From contig PDHQ01000028.1 in assembly GCA_003339415.1 (NCBI GenBank), forward strand, positions 186,001-250,000: a DNA stretch of 64,000 nt, in the 5' to 3' direction. The stretch is from Ophiocordyceps camponoti-saundersi (nom. inval.). Lineage: Eukaryota > Ascomycota > Sordariomycetes > Hypocreales > Ophiocordycipitaceae. The position numbers were made by a program, and so were the translations under genes. The notes below the pieces were generated by a model that was not told where the DNA came from, did no database searches, and saw only the letters and a list, made by a program, of their open reading frames with translations. This document shows positions 1 through 10,399 of the stretch, in pieces; within the stretch, counting starts at the first letter, position 1; the number at the start of each line of letters is the position of its first letter.

Positions 1-1134
1 AAAATCTAGCTAGTCGCGGATTTAAACGACTCGACTCCGAGTTATGCCTCTATCGCTACGCTAATAGTAGCCTCCTCGTTTTTTATATAGACGATATCCT
101 CCTTATAGTACCGATATAAGTATAGATTAATAATAAGGCCGTAATTCTCGATAAATTATATAAGGTTAAATACCTTAGAGAGCTTTAGGAATTCCTTAGC
201 CTTAAGTTCGATTACGATCGTTAGGCCCGTACTATTCGAGTATATTAAACCTCCTTTACTAATAAGATTCTTAAGCTATTCGATACTGACGATTTAAAGC
301 TTACGAAGACGCCGTAGCCGATAAAATATATAATTCCTTATAACTAAAAAAAGGTTAAGATTACGATAAAGGCTACGATATAGTAGAAACGAATAGGTAG
401 CCTTAATTAGCTAGCCCTAAGTATAAGGCCCGATATTACGTATAGCGTAAAGAAGCTATCGGAGGTAAATTCTTATATAACTTACGCTTATCTAGCTATG
501 ATAAAGTATCTTTTCCGCTATCTACGCGGCACGCCTTCCCTTAATATTACCCTTAGAGGAGCGGCTTATAGTAAAGATCTTTAGCTTCGCGTCTATTCCG
601 ATATATCGTTTACGGATAATTAGGTAACCCGCGCCTTAACGGCCGGGTTTATTATCTTCCTCGCTAGTAGCTTTATCGCGTAGCGCTTAAAGCGTTAGAC
701 CCTTATTACTATAAGTAGTATAGAGGCCGAATTTATAGCCCTTACGCCCGCTAAGCTTATAACGATCTAGCTCTCTAACGTTATTCGAGACGCTAGCTAC
801 GAATAAAAGAGGCCTCTCGTAATATTTACTAATAGCTAGAACGCGAGGTTAGCTATAATTAATCTACTTAATAAGGCACGCACGAGGTATATTAATTTAC
901 GATATAAATAGATTATCTAGAGGTATTAGATAGGCTTCTTTAATCTATAGTAGATCGGCACGGAAGATATAATCGTAGACGGCCTAATAAAGGGTCTATA
1001 GGCGAATAAGTATTAGCAGTTTATACGCTAGCTAAATTTAGCTATATTAAGGAATAGGGGCGGCTTTAGTAGCCTAAATACTAAGAAATAATATTATAAT
1101 AGTTATTCCTTAGCCTGCCCGGCCTTAGGGGCGG
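1..1134 (+). pseudogene. Copia (family F) reverse transcriptase-RNase H, 3' part, RIP-inactivated
   Basis: This is the C-terminal end of a Ty1/Copia polyprotein, cut by the window edge. The RT active-site block reads FYIDDIL at 81-101 with both catalytic aspartates intact. It is followed by the usual Copia continuation: an RPDITY-like block near 430-450, a YLFRYLRGT-like block near 505-530, and RNase H blocks including a GFIIFLASSS-like stretch near 645-675, an SSIEAEFIAL-like stretch near 715-750 and the terminal EDIIVDGLIKGL-like block near 963-1000. Many in-frame TAA/TAG codons sit where Gln or Trp is expected. The frame ends about 40 bp before a purine tract (1121-1134) and LTR. The family is distinct from Copia B elsewhere in the window. 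The Copia assignment is secure; the lineage within Copia is not. Confidence 0.85.
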
Positions 1135-1298
1135 TGTTATGTGTAATATACCCTATATCTAAGCTATGCCCTACTTAGGGCTTAAGCCCGGTTAGGCTAG
1201 TATATTAGCTATACTAAATTAGTATAGAGGGGCTACTAGAGTTAGACTTAGCATTAGCAATATTACTGCCCGATCTGTGACAGAGTGCGTGCCTTAAT
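1135..1298 (+). repeat. 3' LTR fragment of Copia F, lightly mutated
   Basis: The block starts with TGTTATGTG immediately after the purine tract AGGGGCGG, as expected for polypurine tract plus LTR start. It keeps many TG and CA dinucleotides (for example near 1265-1295), unlike the DNA on both sides. Its right end is lost: at 1299 it runs directly into the last 53 bp of the Gypsy A LTR, so the true LTR length is unknown. Confidence 0.6.
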
Positions 1299-1351
1299 AC
1301 TAAATAATAAAGTCACCTTCTCGTAGATAGCCCGGAGGCCGAACCCTTATA
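1299..1351 (+). repeat. Truncated 5' LTR of Gypsy A1
   Basis: The segment matches the last 53 bp of the 188-bp LTR at 7459-7646 and 51987-52174, ending with ACCCTTATA (originally probably ...TTACA). The first 135 bp are missing and Copia F LTR sequence abuts instead, which points to a deletion or recombination at 1299. Confidence 0.8.
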
Positions 1352-3360
1352 TAAAATAACTATTATTATAATAGATAACCCTATCTCTTAAGAAGTAATT
1401 ATCGCCTAGCTATAATAATAATAGGTAATAATTTCTAAGCTATAGGAGGTCTTATAAGCGTAATACGATACTATTTACTTCTTAATATAATACCGGTAAC
1501 CTTAGCTGGAGCCTTTACTATAGCCTTTATATTAGAAACCTCTTTTATTAGGCTTCTTTTTCGATAGCGATAAAACTTTTTTTCTAGCTTAGTAGGCCCT
1601 AATATTATATAAGCTATTAGTAAATCGCGCCTTTATTAGTAATAATTATAATTAATAAGTTTTCCTTTATTAATATTTATTACTTACTATTTAGTTAAAA
1701 GTAGCTCTATTCTTTAAGTAAGGCGAGGAATATTAATACTAAGTTAAGACCTTTCTTAAGTATCTTAATATAATATTTACTAACTTTTACCGCTATTAGA
1801 TAGCTATAATAAAGTTAGAAAGGCTCTCTTAAGGCACCTCTAAGTTATTCTCTAATTTCCTTATTTATTTTAAAGTAAAATTATTACTTTTAAGAGGTAT
1901 TATATAAATAGATAAAATTAAGGTAATATATTTATATTATATACTTACCCTTAAGTTATAACGCTATTATCTTAAATATAATATTCCCCTTAATAATTAT
2001 ATTTTAACTATAGCTTATATTTATTTTATTACTATTAATATTAAGTTATTCTAAATTAAAAGTAAAGGTTAAATACCCTTTTCCCTTACTCTTTCCTTAA
2101 TAGCTTAGGATATTAATATATTTATAATAGATATCTGCTAAATTAGCATAACCTTAAGGCGTTCTTCTTACGGTTAGAGACGCGGTAAATATAAAAAGTA
2201 ACGTTTAAAACCTCGCTATTTTACTCTTTATATTTTTATAGAGGAATATAGTAAGCGTTAGGTTAAAGGATATTATCTACGTTATAGCTAGGTAAGCTAC
2301 TTTATAAGGGATTATCTAGTATACCCGTTTTCGCCCTTATCCTTATCTATACGCTTTATAGAAATAGGAGAGGCTAATTAAAACGCTTATTTAGATTAGG
2401 GAAAAGAATCCCCCCTATACTAAGTTTCTTATAAGGGGAAGGTAGTTACGTTAATTTAACGGATAATAATTTAAAGAACTAATTCGCGGATATTATAAGA
2501 AATATAAACGTAAGTTCTCTCCTTATCCCTATTTTTATAAATTCTATTACTTTTATTAACACGTAAGTAAATAGTAGCTATAATTATTACGCTATTATAA
2601 GTAAGTTTTAAGTATAATATTATTATTTTTAATATATTCCTCTCCTTACTCCGCGTATAATCCGTACCGTAGTTTAAATCCGCTATTAAAAGTAAGTTTA
2701 TTTTAAAGACTCCTCTTTAATTTATTATATTATTTAGTTTATTACTAATATTAATAGCTAATAAACGCTTATAATTATATATATAATCCCTAGCCTAACT
2801 TAAAACGTAATCCTTAGCTTTTTTTAGATAGTATAATATAATATATCTATTTACGCGAGATAATAATATCTTATAGTTTATTTTATAAATAACTTTATTA
2901 TCCTATATAATAAAACGCGAATTTTAAAATATCGAATAGTTACTATCCTAAGCTTAACTTTTACTATATTAATAAAGCGCGAATCTTATTAGTAAATAAG
3001 CTATTATTTCCTTATTATTAGCTTACGGGATATCTTACGTATCCTACGAATTAAAATATTATCTCCCTTTACCTTATTAGTTTCTTTACCTTCTAAGGTA
3101 TTTAACTTTAGCGACCTTTTTAATAAAGAAAAAGCAAGCGTTCTTCCCTCTTATCGTAATATATATAATTACTATATTTATCTATAATAATAGCTTAATA
3201 GATTTTTACTACTATTACTTTAGGGGCTATTATATAATATATTACGTAAATACCTCCTTAAAATATAGAAGTAAATTATTAATCTAATAGATAAAAGATA
3301 AATTCGCGTAAGCTTATTATTTATAGCCGCCTTAGTCTTTTTAGCTAAAAAGCTTAAGAG
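1352..3360 (+). other. Leader, gag and protease region of Gypsy A1 (degenerate)
   Basis: This segment lies between the 5' LTR remnant and the first recognisable RT block, where gag and protease are expected. It aligns over its whole length with 52175-54180 of copy A2, so it belongs to the element. I could not identify a zinc knuckle or protease active site with confidence because stop codons and Cys/His-to-Tyr changes are dense. A region near 2500-2600 rich in Tyr and Phe codons could be a degraded Cys/His-rich segment, but this is a guess. Confidence 0.5.
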
Positions 3361-3369
3361 TAGCTAGCG

Positions 3370-4520
3370 GTTTTATATTAATTATTAGGCCTTAAATTAA
3401 CTTACTAAGTAAAACCGCTATCCCTTACTTTTTATAAAAGAAACTCTACGTAATTTTTTTAGCGCTTAGTAATTTACTAAACTTAACGTACGCGCCGCCT
3501 TTTATAAGATATATATTATAAAAGGCGAGGAATATCTAATTACTTTCCGCACGCGTTTTAAGCTATTTAAATACCTTATCTACCCTTTTAGTTTCGCTAG
3601 CGCCCCCGCCTTATTCTAATAATATGTTAATATTTCCCTAAGCGACTTTTTTAAGGATTTTATTATTACTTACCTTAACGATATTCTTATCTATTTAAGT
3701 AGCTTATTTTTAAACTATTAGAAAAAAGTCTATATTATTCTCGCGAAATTATAATAAGCTAAATTATATTTAAATTTTAATAAATACGCGTTTATAGTTT
3801 ACGAGGTTAAATACCTTAAGTTTATTATTTACGCTAAATAAGAGGTACGCTTAAACTTAGCTAAGATTTTAGTAATTAAAAACTAAGAGGTATAAACTTA
3901 TATAAAAAGTATATATAGTTTTATTAGCTTTATAAACTTTTATCGTAATTTTATCTTTTAGTTTTCCTCTTTTATAGCTTTACTTATTACTTTTATAAAG
4001 TATAACGCCTTTTTTAATTAGACCTTAGCTTATTAAGACGCCTTTAAGTAACTAAAAAACGCGTTTATTTTCTCCCCTACCTTTACTTAGTAAAGCCCCG
4101 ATCTTAATATTATTATAAAAGTAAACTATTTAGGTAAGGTAATTAGTAGCTATCTCTCCTAGCGCGGTTAGGATTAAATCTTATAGCTTATAATATATTT
4201 TTTTTAAAAGCTTTAGCTTATAAAACGGAACTATATAATTTATAATAAGGAATTTCTTATTATTATTTACTACCTTAAGGCGTAGTTAGCTAAATTTTAT
4301 AATATTTCCTCTCTATTTATTATATTTATAGATTATAAAGCTTTAAAGTATTTTATTACTTTAAAAGCTATATTAAAATACTAAGCTTAATAAGCTAAAA
4401 TATTTATTTTTTTTAACTTCTATTTATAATACCGCCTAAGTAAATATATAACCTATTTTAATATATTATTTTACTATAATTAAGAGCGATAATATACCGC
4501 TCCGCGTTTCGGCTATATTA
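3370..4520 (+). pseudogene. Gypsy A1 reverse transcriptase and RNase H
   Basis: The enzyme would copy element RNA into DNA in the virus-like particle. The RT begins with an LDYRALNQLTKKNRYP-like block (about 3380-3425). A stretch near 3590-3610 corresponds to the SNAPATFQ motif, and the active site reads YLNDILIY (about 3670-3693), with the first catalytic Asp now Asn. The thumb region contains a VKYLKFII block near 3810-3830 and an FINFYRNFI block near 3927-3955. RNase H follows, with a YNKEFLIII block near 4240-4265 and a DYKALKYF block near 4330-4355. The order and spacing are those of chromovirus-type Gypsy elements. Numerous TAA/TAG codons abolish function. The same region in A2 is 54190-55260. 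Confidence 0.88.
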
Positions 4521-4839
4521 TATAGCCCTTATCTATTTATTCCTTTAGATTATAACTAGTTTAAAGCTAAAATATTACTTTTATAATATTAGCTTTTTTC
4601 GTAAATAAGCACTTAAGGGAATTATAGCTTATAGTATTATAATCCGATCCGCTTTATATAATATAATATACCGCGCTATAAGAGGGCGCTTAAAAGTTCC
4701 CTCTCGAGGCGGGTATAAAGGAGTAAATTATAAACTATTCCCTTTTTACTAATAGCTAGCTATAATTCTAAAGCTAACTCTAAGTACCTAATTAGAAACT
4801 CCTAATAACTACCTTAATTTAAAAAACTTATAATTCCCC

Positions 4840-6120
4840 GCTTATAAGGTACCTTAGTAAAAATATTATATTTATATTACTTTATTATTACTATTATTAA
4901 GATAGTATATTAGCTAATATAGCGCGATTTATTCGAAACTATTATTATTATAAGAATTACCTTTAACGCTATTATTATTAGGGCTTACTATAACTATTAC
5001 CGTCCCCGGAGAGGTACTAGGTAACTATTTTCGTAAATTTTATAATAAACTTACCTATTATAAATCTTTCTTAGCCCCGCTTCCTTATAATTATTACTAA
5101 TTAGCTATTTAAATATATATAGCTAGAAGTAATAATATTTATAAAAGCTAAGTATTATATAAAATATTTCGTTTATATTTAGTAGCGTTTTTATAATTTT
5201 CTTATAGCTATTATATTTAACTATAATTTAAATTAAATAAATTACTTTTAGTTAACTTTTTACCGCCTTATAAATATTAGATAACTTATATTAATAGCTT
5301 ACTACTTATAAACTAATAGTAATATAAAATAAATAAACTAAGAGGTATAAGCTATCCTTTATTATATAATATTATTCTCCTAGCTTAACTAGCTTTCTTA
5401 CTTACTTACTTACTAACTTATATTAAATAATAGAGAGTTATCTATAATAAGCGTAAGTTTAAATTACCTATTATATAAATATAACTTAGATTTTATCTAA
5501 TAGCTATTTACGCTTTCCGCACTAATTACCTTCTTAAGGAGGTATATTATTACCTTTACTTAGTATTTATAAGAAAATATTTAGCTAGCTTAAGTATTTA
5601 TTACGTAAGCTTAATAAAAGTAATAAAACGCCTTTAATAGTACTTATCGCCTTATAGAATAATTCTAAGTTAGTAACTTTATATAGTTAGATCTTTACTA
5701 TATTTATTCTAACTACTTATTTAAGAAACTCGATTATTTTAAAGCTAAGTATAAAGTTATTACTATCCTATCCCTTTTAACTATTATATTTAATACTCTA
5801 AGAGGTATATATCTTATATTTTATATTAATTTACTTAAGTATACTATGTATAATTTACTCTTATCGTAATCCCTCGCCGATAGCTATTTTAAACTTTCTT
5901 TATAATTTTCTAATAATAACCTATCCCTTAATAAATATAAGATTAAGGAAATCCTTACTATAAAGAACGCCCGTAAGCGATACTTATAAAGCTAACCCCC
6001 CTATTATTAAGCGTTAGTAAAATAGAAAAAATATATTATACTAACTTAAAAGCTATTAGATAGCTTATAATATTACGCTATTTTAAATAATTATAAGTTA
6101 CGCTAAGGAGATATTTATAT
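4840..6120 (+). pseudogene. Gypsy A1 integrase with chromodomain-like C-terminus
   Basis: This frame corresponds to the integrase that inserts the cDNA. The zinc-binding region ends with an ARFIRN block (about 4918-4940), and Cys codons appear as Tyr. A GLLQLLPSPERY-like segment follows (stop codon read as Gln, about 4980-5015), typical of fungal Gypsy integrases. The catalytic-core start corresponds to the DFVTNLPPS motif (about 5028-5060). Further on is an NQEVQA block (about 5330-5352), normally part of the ...ERANQEVQAYLR motif. A short KIEKIYY-containing stretch near 6024-6110 resembles the WEVEEIL start of a chromodomain. Frame and order agree with A2 (from about 62990). The integrase is inactivated by many stops. 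Confidence 0.8.
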
Positions 6121-6129
6121 ATATAATAG

Positions 6130-7458
6130 CCTTAAATATACTCTCTTATTTAAACTTAATTAAGTAACTAATTAAGTAAATTCCCCCTCCTTTTTAGTAA
6201 ATTCTTTCTAGCTTATTATACCCCGCCCCCCTCTTATCCCTATCTTTCCTCTTACTATTATAGCGCGTTTAGCGTATTTTACTATTTTTCTTCTTCCTCG
6301 ATATTATTAGCTAATTACGCTTAGCTTAAATTACTATAGCTATATAAGAGTATATTAAGCTTAAATATTAACGCGCTATATAAGTAATTATAACTTTTAG
6401 CTATAGATAATAGCGATTATAATAGCTAATTTAGCTTAGCTAGGGCGTAATAAAAAGCGCGGAGCGGCGATAATAAGGCGGCGAGGTTAGTAAAAGCTAT
6501 ATAAATATTATAATTAGCTTTAAGTTATTACTATTAATCTTTAGCCTAAGCGGCCGCTTTCTCTTATTATAAAGCGAGAATATCTTACTAAGTTTACTCT
6601 TATTATTATAAGAACTTTTTATAGTAGGAGGCGAATATATTAAAGCTAGTAATAATTTACCCTTATTACTAAGCTTAGTATTATTAATATTATATTATAA
6701 CGCTACTTATATTATAATAATATATTAATAATATAAGTATAAGGATAATATTACTATTAAAGAGGATAAAAATATTAAAGCTAAATAGCTTAAGCGATAA
6801 GAATATAAAAATATTAGTAATAGCGTAAGGGGTAAGTTATACGATATTAAGCTATATCTTAAGGTAATTAGCGCGGGCTTAGAAAGTAGGCGTTAAGATA
6901 ATACGATAGCTAGGAGTATTACCCTCGTAAGCGTAAGCAAGCTCCTAAATAGCTTCGTTATTAGTAGCTATATTTTATAAATCGTAAGTAGCTTACTAAA
7001 AGCGTATATCCCCGGCGAAGAGGTGCTTTTCCTAAAAATACCTCTTACGCTACGAATAATATACTTAGTAGGCCGCCGCCTAGCCGCGAATATATTCGGC
7101 TATACCCTTATTTATAAAATTATTAAAGTAAAGCGTATATATATATAATACTTTTATTAATAGCGCGGCGTCTTTATTATTACTATTTCCTTATATAATA
7201 TACTCTTTTATAGCGCGAGTTAGCGTTAAGGGCGCGGTTAATATATTAGTAAGATAATAAATAAAGTAATATACTAATAGAAAAAATAATATAAGGAGGT
7301 AGCGTAATAATAGCGTAAAAATAATAAAGTTAATATTTTTAAAATAAGTAATATATAAAAAAAAAAAAAAGAAAAAGGAACGCGTAAGGGAATTTTTATT
7401 TTATTTTAACTTATACTCCCGCTAAAAACGGAACTTTTATTTTCCTAGGGTAGCGGGG
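6130..7458 (+). other. 3' region of Gypsy A1 between integrase and LTR, function unknown
   Basis: About 1.3 kb separates the chromodomain-like block from the 3' LTR, longer than a simple 3' UTR. A plus-strand frame between about 6820 and 7140 has few stops and a protein-like mix of residues, so a small extra ORF is possible. I recognise no family in it. A poly-A run lies at about 7355-7370. The matching part of A2 is outside the window, so comparison cannot help here. Confidence 0.3.
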
Positions 7459-7646
7459 TATATAAGGGATTCGGGCTATACTTAAATAGCTAAGTTACGT
7501 AAAGTAATTAGTTATTTCCGCGCGCGGCGCGCGCGCAGATCGCCTACCCCTATTAGGCGTTATAACCCCTTTTCTATAATTCTTTATAATTATTTTAAAT
7601 AATAGAGTTACCTCCTTATAAATAGCTTAGAGGCCGAACCCTTATA
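7459..7646 (+). repeat. 3' LTR of Gypsy A1 (188 bp)
   Basis: It matches 51987-52174 along its entire length with the same 188-bp size. It begins TATATAAGG (originally TG...) and ends CCCTTATA (originally ...CA), the RIP-modified form of TG...CA. A GC-only palindromic core of alternating C and G lies at about 7519-7536. The five bases after it (gcgtt, 7647-7651) are the presumptive target-site duplication, but the partner site was lost with the 5' LTR. Confidence 0.88.
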
Positions 7647-7651
7647 GCGTT

Positions 7652-7779
7652 TAAGATATTATAAATAATAGTAAAGTTAACTATATTATAGATAGTTATA
7701 CTTATTCTTAAGCTTATATTATAAATAGTTTATAATAAATAAGCTTTATATAATCTCTTATTATAGCTTAACTTTCACA
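7652..7779. other. AT-rich spacer, nothing recognised
   Basis: A short AT-rich stretch lies between the Gypsy A1 LTR and the GC-richer LINE remnant. I see no coding signal, repeat partner or RNA gene in it. Confidence 0.6.
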
Positions 7780-9620
7780 TATTCCACGGATCCCGCGCCT
7801 AAAGCGACGCGGACACGGACTTCTTATTCTTATATTATAAGCGGACTCCGCTCCTTCCGTTACCCCGTGGCGATAGCCTCGAGCCGCGCCCGGAGCGGCT
7901 CCGGGGGGGAGGGTAACGCTATACAGGTCGATCGCGACCGCGAAAATTTTTCACCCGGAATATAGCTCTATTCCAAATCGCAGCAGGCTCGGACCTAAGG
8001 GTCTACCGCACCTCTTACCCTATTAGAAGCTAAGGCGAGTATTAGTAAGATTATTTCGGGGAACGCCTTAGTCTCCGTATAGGTAATTATCGAACGAGTG
8101 GCGGAGTCCGAGAGGGTCCGGGGAGGCGCCCCCCCTACTCCGACTCCGTCGATTAGTAGCATTTCCTCGGCCGTTACGGCCGCGGTTTCCTCTCTTTTCC
8201 ACGGCTCCGGGGGGAGCGGAACTCCTCCTATATAGGCCACGGTTACGGCTAGAGCGCCGGAGAAGACTATTAAAAAATAGGTTCCTAGGCGATATAAGCG
8301 TTAGCTTACGATTCGCTCCGACTTTATTACTACTCCGCTCCGGGTTCGAGGCCCCGAGGTAACTATAACGAGTATTAACCGCGGACTCCGCGGGCAGGGC
8401 TAAGCCCTTATAGTAAGGAAACTACCTAGCGGCGACGTTACGGTAGTATTCCGAGATACCGTCTATAAGCTCCAGTCCGATCCGGGGTAGCTCCGTGCCG
8501 CCTTCGGAGAAAAAGCACGCCTAACTAGCAGAGGTTATACTCTTATCGTAAAGGGGGTGCCGGCGCGGGCCTTATAGTAAGGCGGTAAGGAAGCCTTTTA
8601 GAAGGAGATTAAGTTATCGAATAAGGTTTTAATAATATAACTATACGCGAAGAGATACTATTTAGGAACTTAGCGGAGTTTCCTTATAGTTACTATCGAT
8701 AGCGTAATAGATATAAACCGGATCTATAACAGGGGTATAGTAGTATAGGCGGAGATTTTTAACGCGGAACCTTATAAGCCGGAGGTCCGACCCCGGTAGT
8801 ACTTTAAGTGCTACCGGCTCGGATATATCGCTAAATACTATATAGCGAAGCTATAATACGGCCGGTACTTCGCCTCTCCGTACGCGGAGGGCGAGTTAGC
8901 CTACCCTATAGCGTACGGAAAGAGACCGCATTACTGCCCTCTCTATCGAGGGACTTACCCCGGGTAGAGTCGACTCTGCCCTAAAATAAGAGCGGCGTGG
9001 GACTAGGCGAAAGATACTTATGCTTCCCAACCCCGGAGATTTGCGGATCGGAACTCCGTATATACCGCCCCTCCTCCCCCTCCGGCGCCGACCGGAGTCT
9101 AGTAGTAGCCGGGGCGGAAACGCTAGAGAGCGAATATAGTAGCTCCGCCTCCGACCCCCTCTCCGAACTTATCCGCGGCTCCGCCGCGATAATTAGGCCG
9201 CCCTTCGGGACTAGCTATTACGGGGTCCGTTACGGGCTAGTAGAACCTCTATACGTTCCTTAGTCGCGTTAATAGAGCCTCGATCGAACGGATTATTTAG
9301 GACGCTATAATTAAGCGCGAAGATTCGGTCTATAGCGACGACGACGCCTAGGAAGACGAGTAGCCGTACGGACTCCGTACCGGACCCGGACTACGCGCAC
9401 TCTTACTACCGCGGACTCCGCTCCGGAGGATATATCGGCTTCCTAATTGCTTATTATTACTAGACCTATCTAAGGTATAGAGTGCCGGGTGCGGACCTGG
9501 TCCGGCCCTAAACCGAGGCAACGCTTAAGGGGAGGGTTTTACTCCGAGTTCTCCGGTTTTTCCCACCCCTAGAATATATATAGGATAGTTCTAGGCTAAA
9601 ATTAGGCACACTAGCGTACG
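7780..9620 (+). mobile_element. Tad-like LINE (non-LTR retrotransposon) remnant, 5' half
   Basis: The block is visibly GC-richer than its surroundings and keeps some CA and TG. It contains a 5' leader (7780-7959) and an ORF1 ending in CCHC knuckles. After ORF1 the sequence continues to about 9620, where composition drops sharply to AT-rich at a short ATT repeat, and the minus-strand Gypsy E begins. No endonuclease or RT of an ORF2 is recognisable in the window, so only the 5' half is present or the rest is too degraded. The Tad/CgT1-like class is inferred from the knuckle pattern and overall layout. Confidence 0.7.
7960..9363 (+). pseudogene. LINE ORF1 (gag-like, three CCHC zinc knuckles)
   Basis: ORF1 proteins of LINEs bind element RNA in the ribonucleoprotein. 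One frame runs without shift from about 7960 to a TAG at 9361, passing through landmarks at 7978, 8356 and 8800. The start is uncertain; ATA at 7960 may be a mutated ATG. The N-terminal third is rich in Ser, Thr, Pro and Ala, and the middle contains a RKLPSGDVTVVF-like segment near 8420-8455 typical of this family. Knuckle 1 starts at 8800 (YFKCYRLGYIAKYY, with Tyr at three Cys/His positions). Knuckle 2 lies near 8855-8900. Knuckle 3 is near 8930-8990 (YCPLYRGTYPG then SRLC). A Pro-rich and then acidic tail follows. In-frame TAG/TAA codons are fewer than in the neighbouring Gypsy elements. The class is well supported; the lineage is inferred. Confidence 0.72.
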
Positions 9621-10399
9621 AATATTATTATTATTATTACTTATTATAGCTAATATTCTTTCTTTATTTATAATATATAGAGTATAGGATAAATAATATA
9701 TAATTAGTATTATATTATAAAAATATTAAAAAATAATATTAAAAGTATATTAATTTATAAGGTTCTTGCCTAAGCTTAGTAAATATAATAGTTATTACTT
9801 ATTAATAGTTAAATAACTTAGAGATTTATTATTTATTAATAATTAAATAAATATAAAAACTATTATATATTAATAATTAAATAGTGCGATATATACTCTT
9901 AGTATAAAGCGCGTTATTAACTTTATTATAGTTTATGCTAATACTATATAAAAAGCTATAAAAAGTCTTAATCTATTATTATATTAATAAATAGATTAGC
10001 GTTAATAGGCCTAATAGTTATTATATACTTAGTATTATTAGCAGGTTTAATTAAGCTACTTTTCTAACTATATAGCTTTTTAATAATATTATTAGGAGCT
10101 TTTTTACTAAATCTAAAATATTAAAAATAAGTATATTACTAAAGTTTAAAGTTATTTTATTTCCGATAATATCGCTCTAAGCTAAAAAGAGGGTATAATT
10201 AATAATAATAGCTAGAAGTAAGGTAATAATACCCTTATTAAGTAGATATATTTATTCTCTTATATAAATATATAAATTTTATTAGTTTTTTTTATAAAAC
10301 TCTAAAATTTTATTAGAATTATTTAATACTAACTTCTTATTAATAAATATAGCTATTTTATTAATATTAAGTAATAAGTTCTTAAAAGTAAAAATATTA

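Larger units (their letters stand above)
1299..7646 (+). mobile_element. Gypsy A1: Ty3/Gypsy LTR retrotransposon, RIPped, 5' LTR truncated
   Basis: This is a nearly complete plus-strand Gypsy element. The 3' LTR at 7459-7646 matches the 5' LTR of copy A2 at 51987-52174. Only the last 53 bp of the 5' LTR survive at 1299-1351. Internal order is leader and gag region, RT, RNase H, integrase, a chromodomain-like block, and then about 1.3 kb of 3' sequence. A polypurine stretch (AGCGGGG, 7452-7458) precedes the 3' LTR. Copy A2 matches through 1299-4740 and 4741-5870, where the window ends. No reading frame is intact. Confidence 0.9.

Noticed and set aside
5396..5412. Telomere-like or satellite repeat (ttacttacttacttac)
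   Set aside because: It is only four units, is also present in A2 at 63528-63544, and lies within the integrase-coding part of Gypsy A.
7995..8240. 81-codon open frame on the minus strand
   Set aside because: It is antisense to LINE ORF1, whose plus-strand frame continues on both sides and leads to the CCHC knuckles. It has no recognisable motif of its own.
8997..9263. 88-codon open frame on the plus strand starting with ATG
   Set aside because: It is in a different frame from LINE ORF1, which covers the same stretch and is supported by family motifs. The frame is open only because this block is GC-richer.
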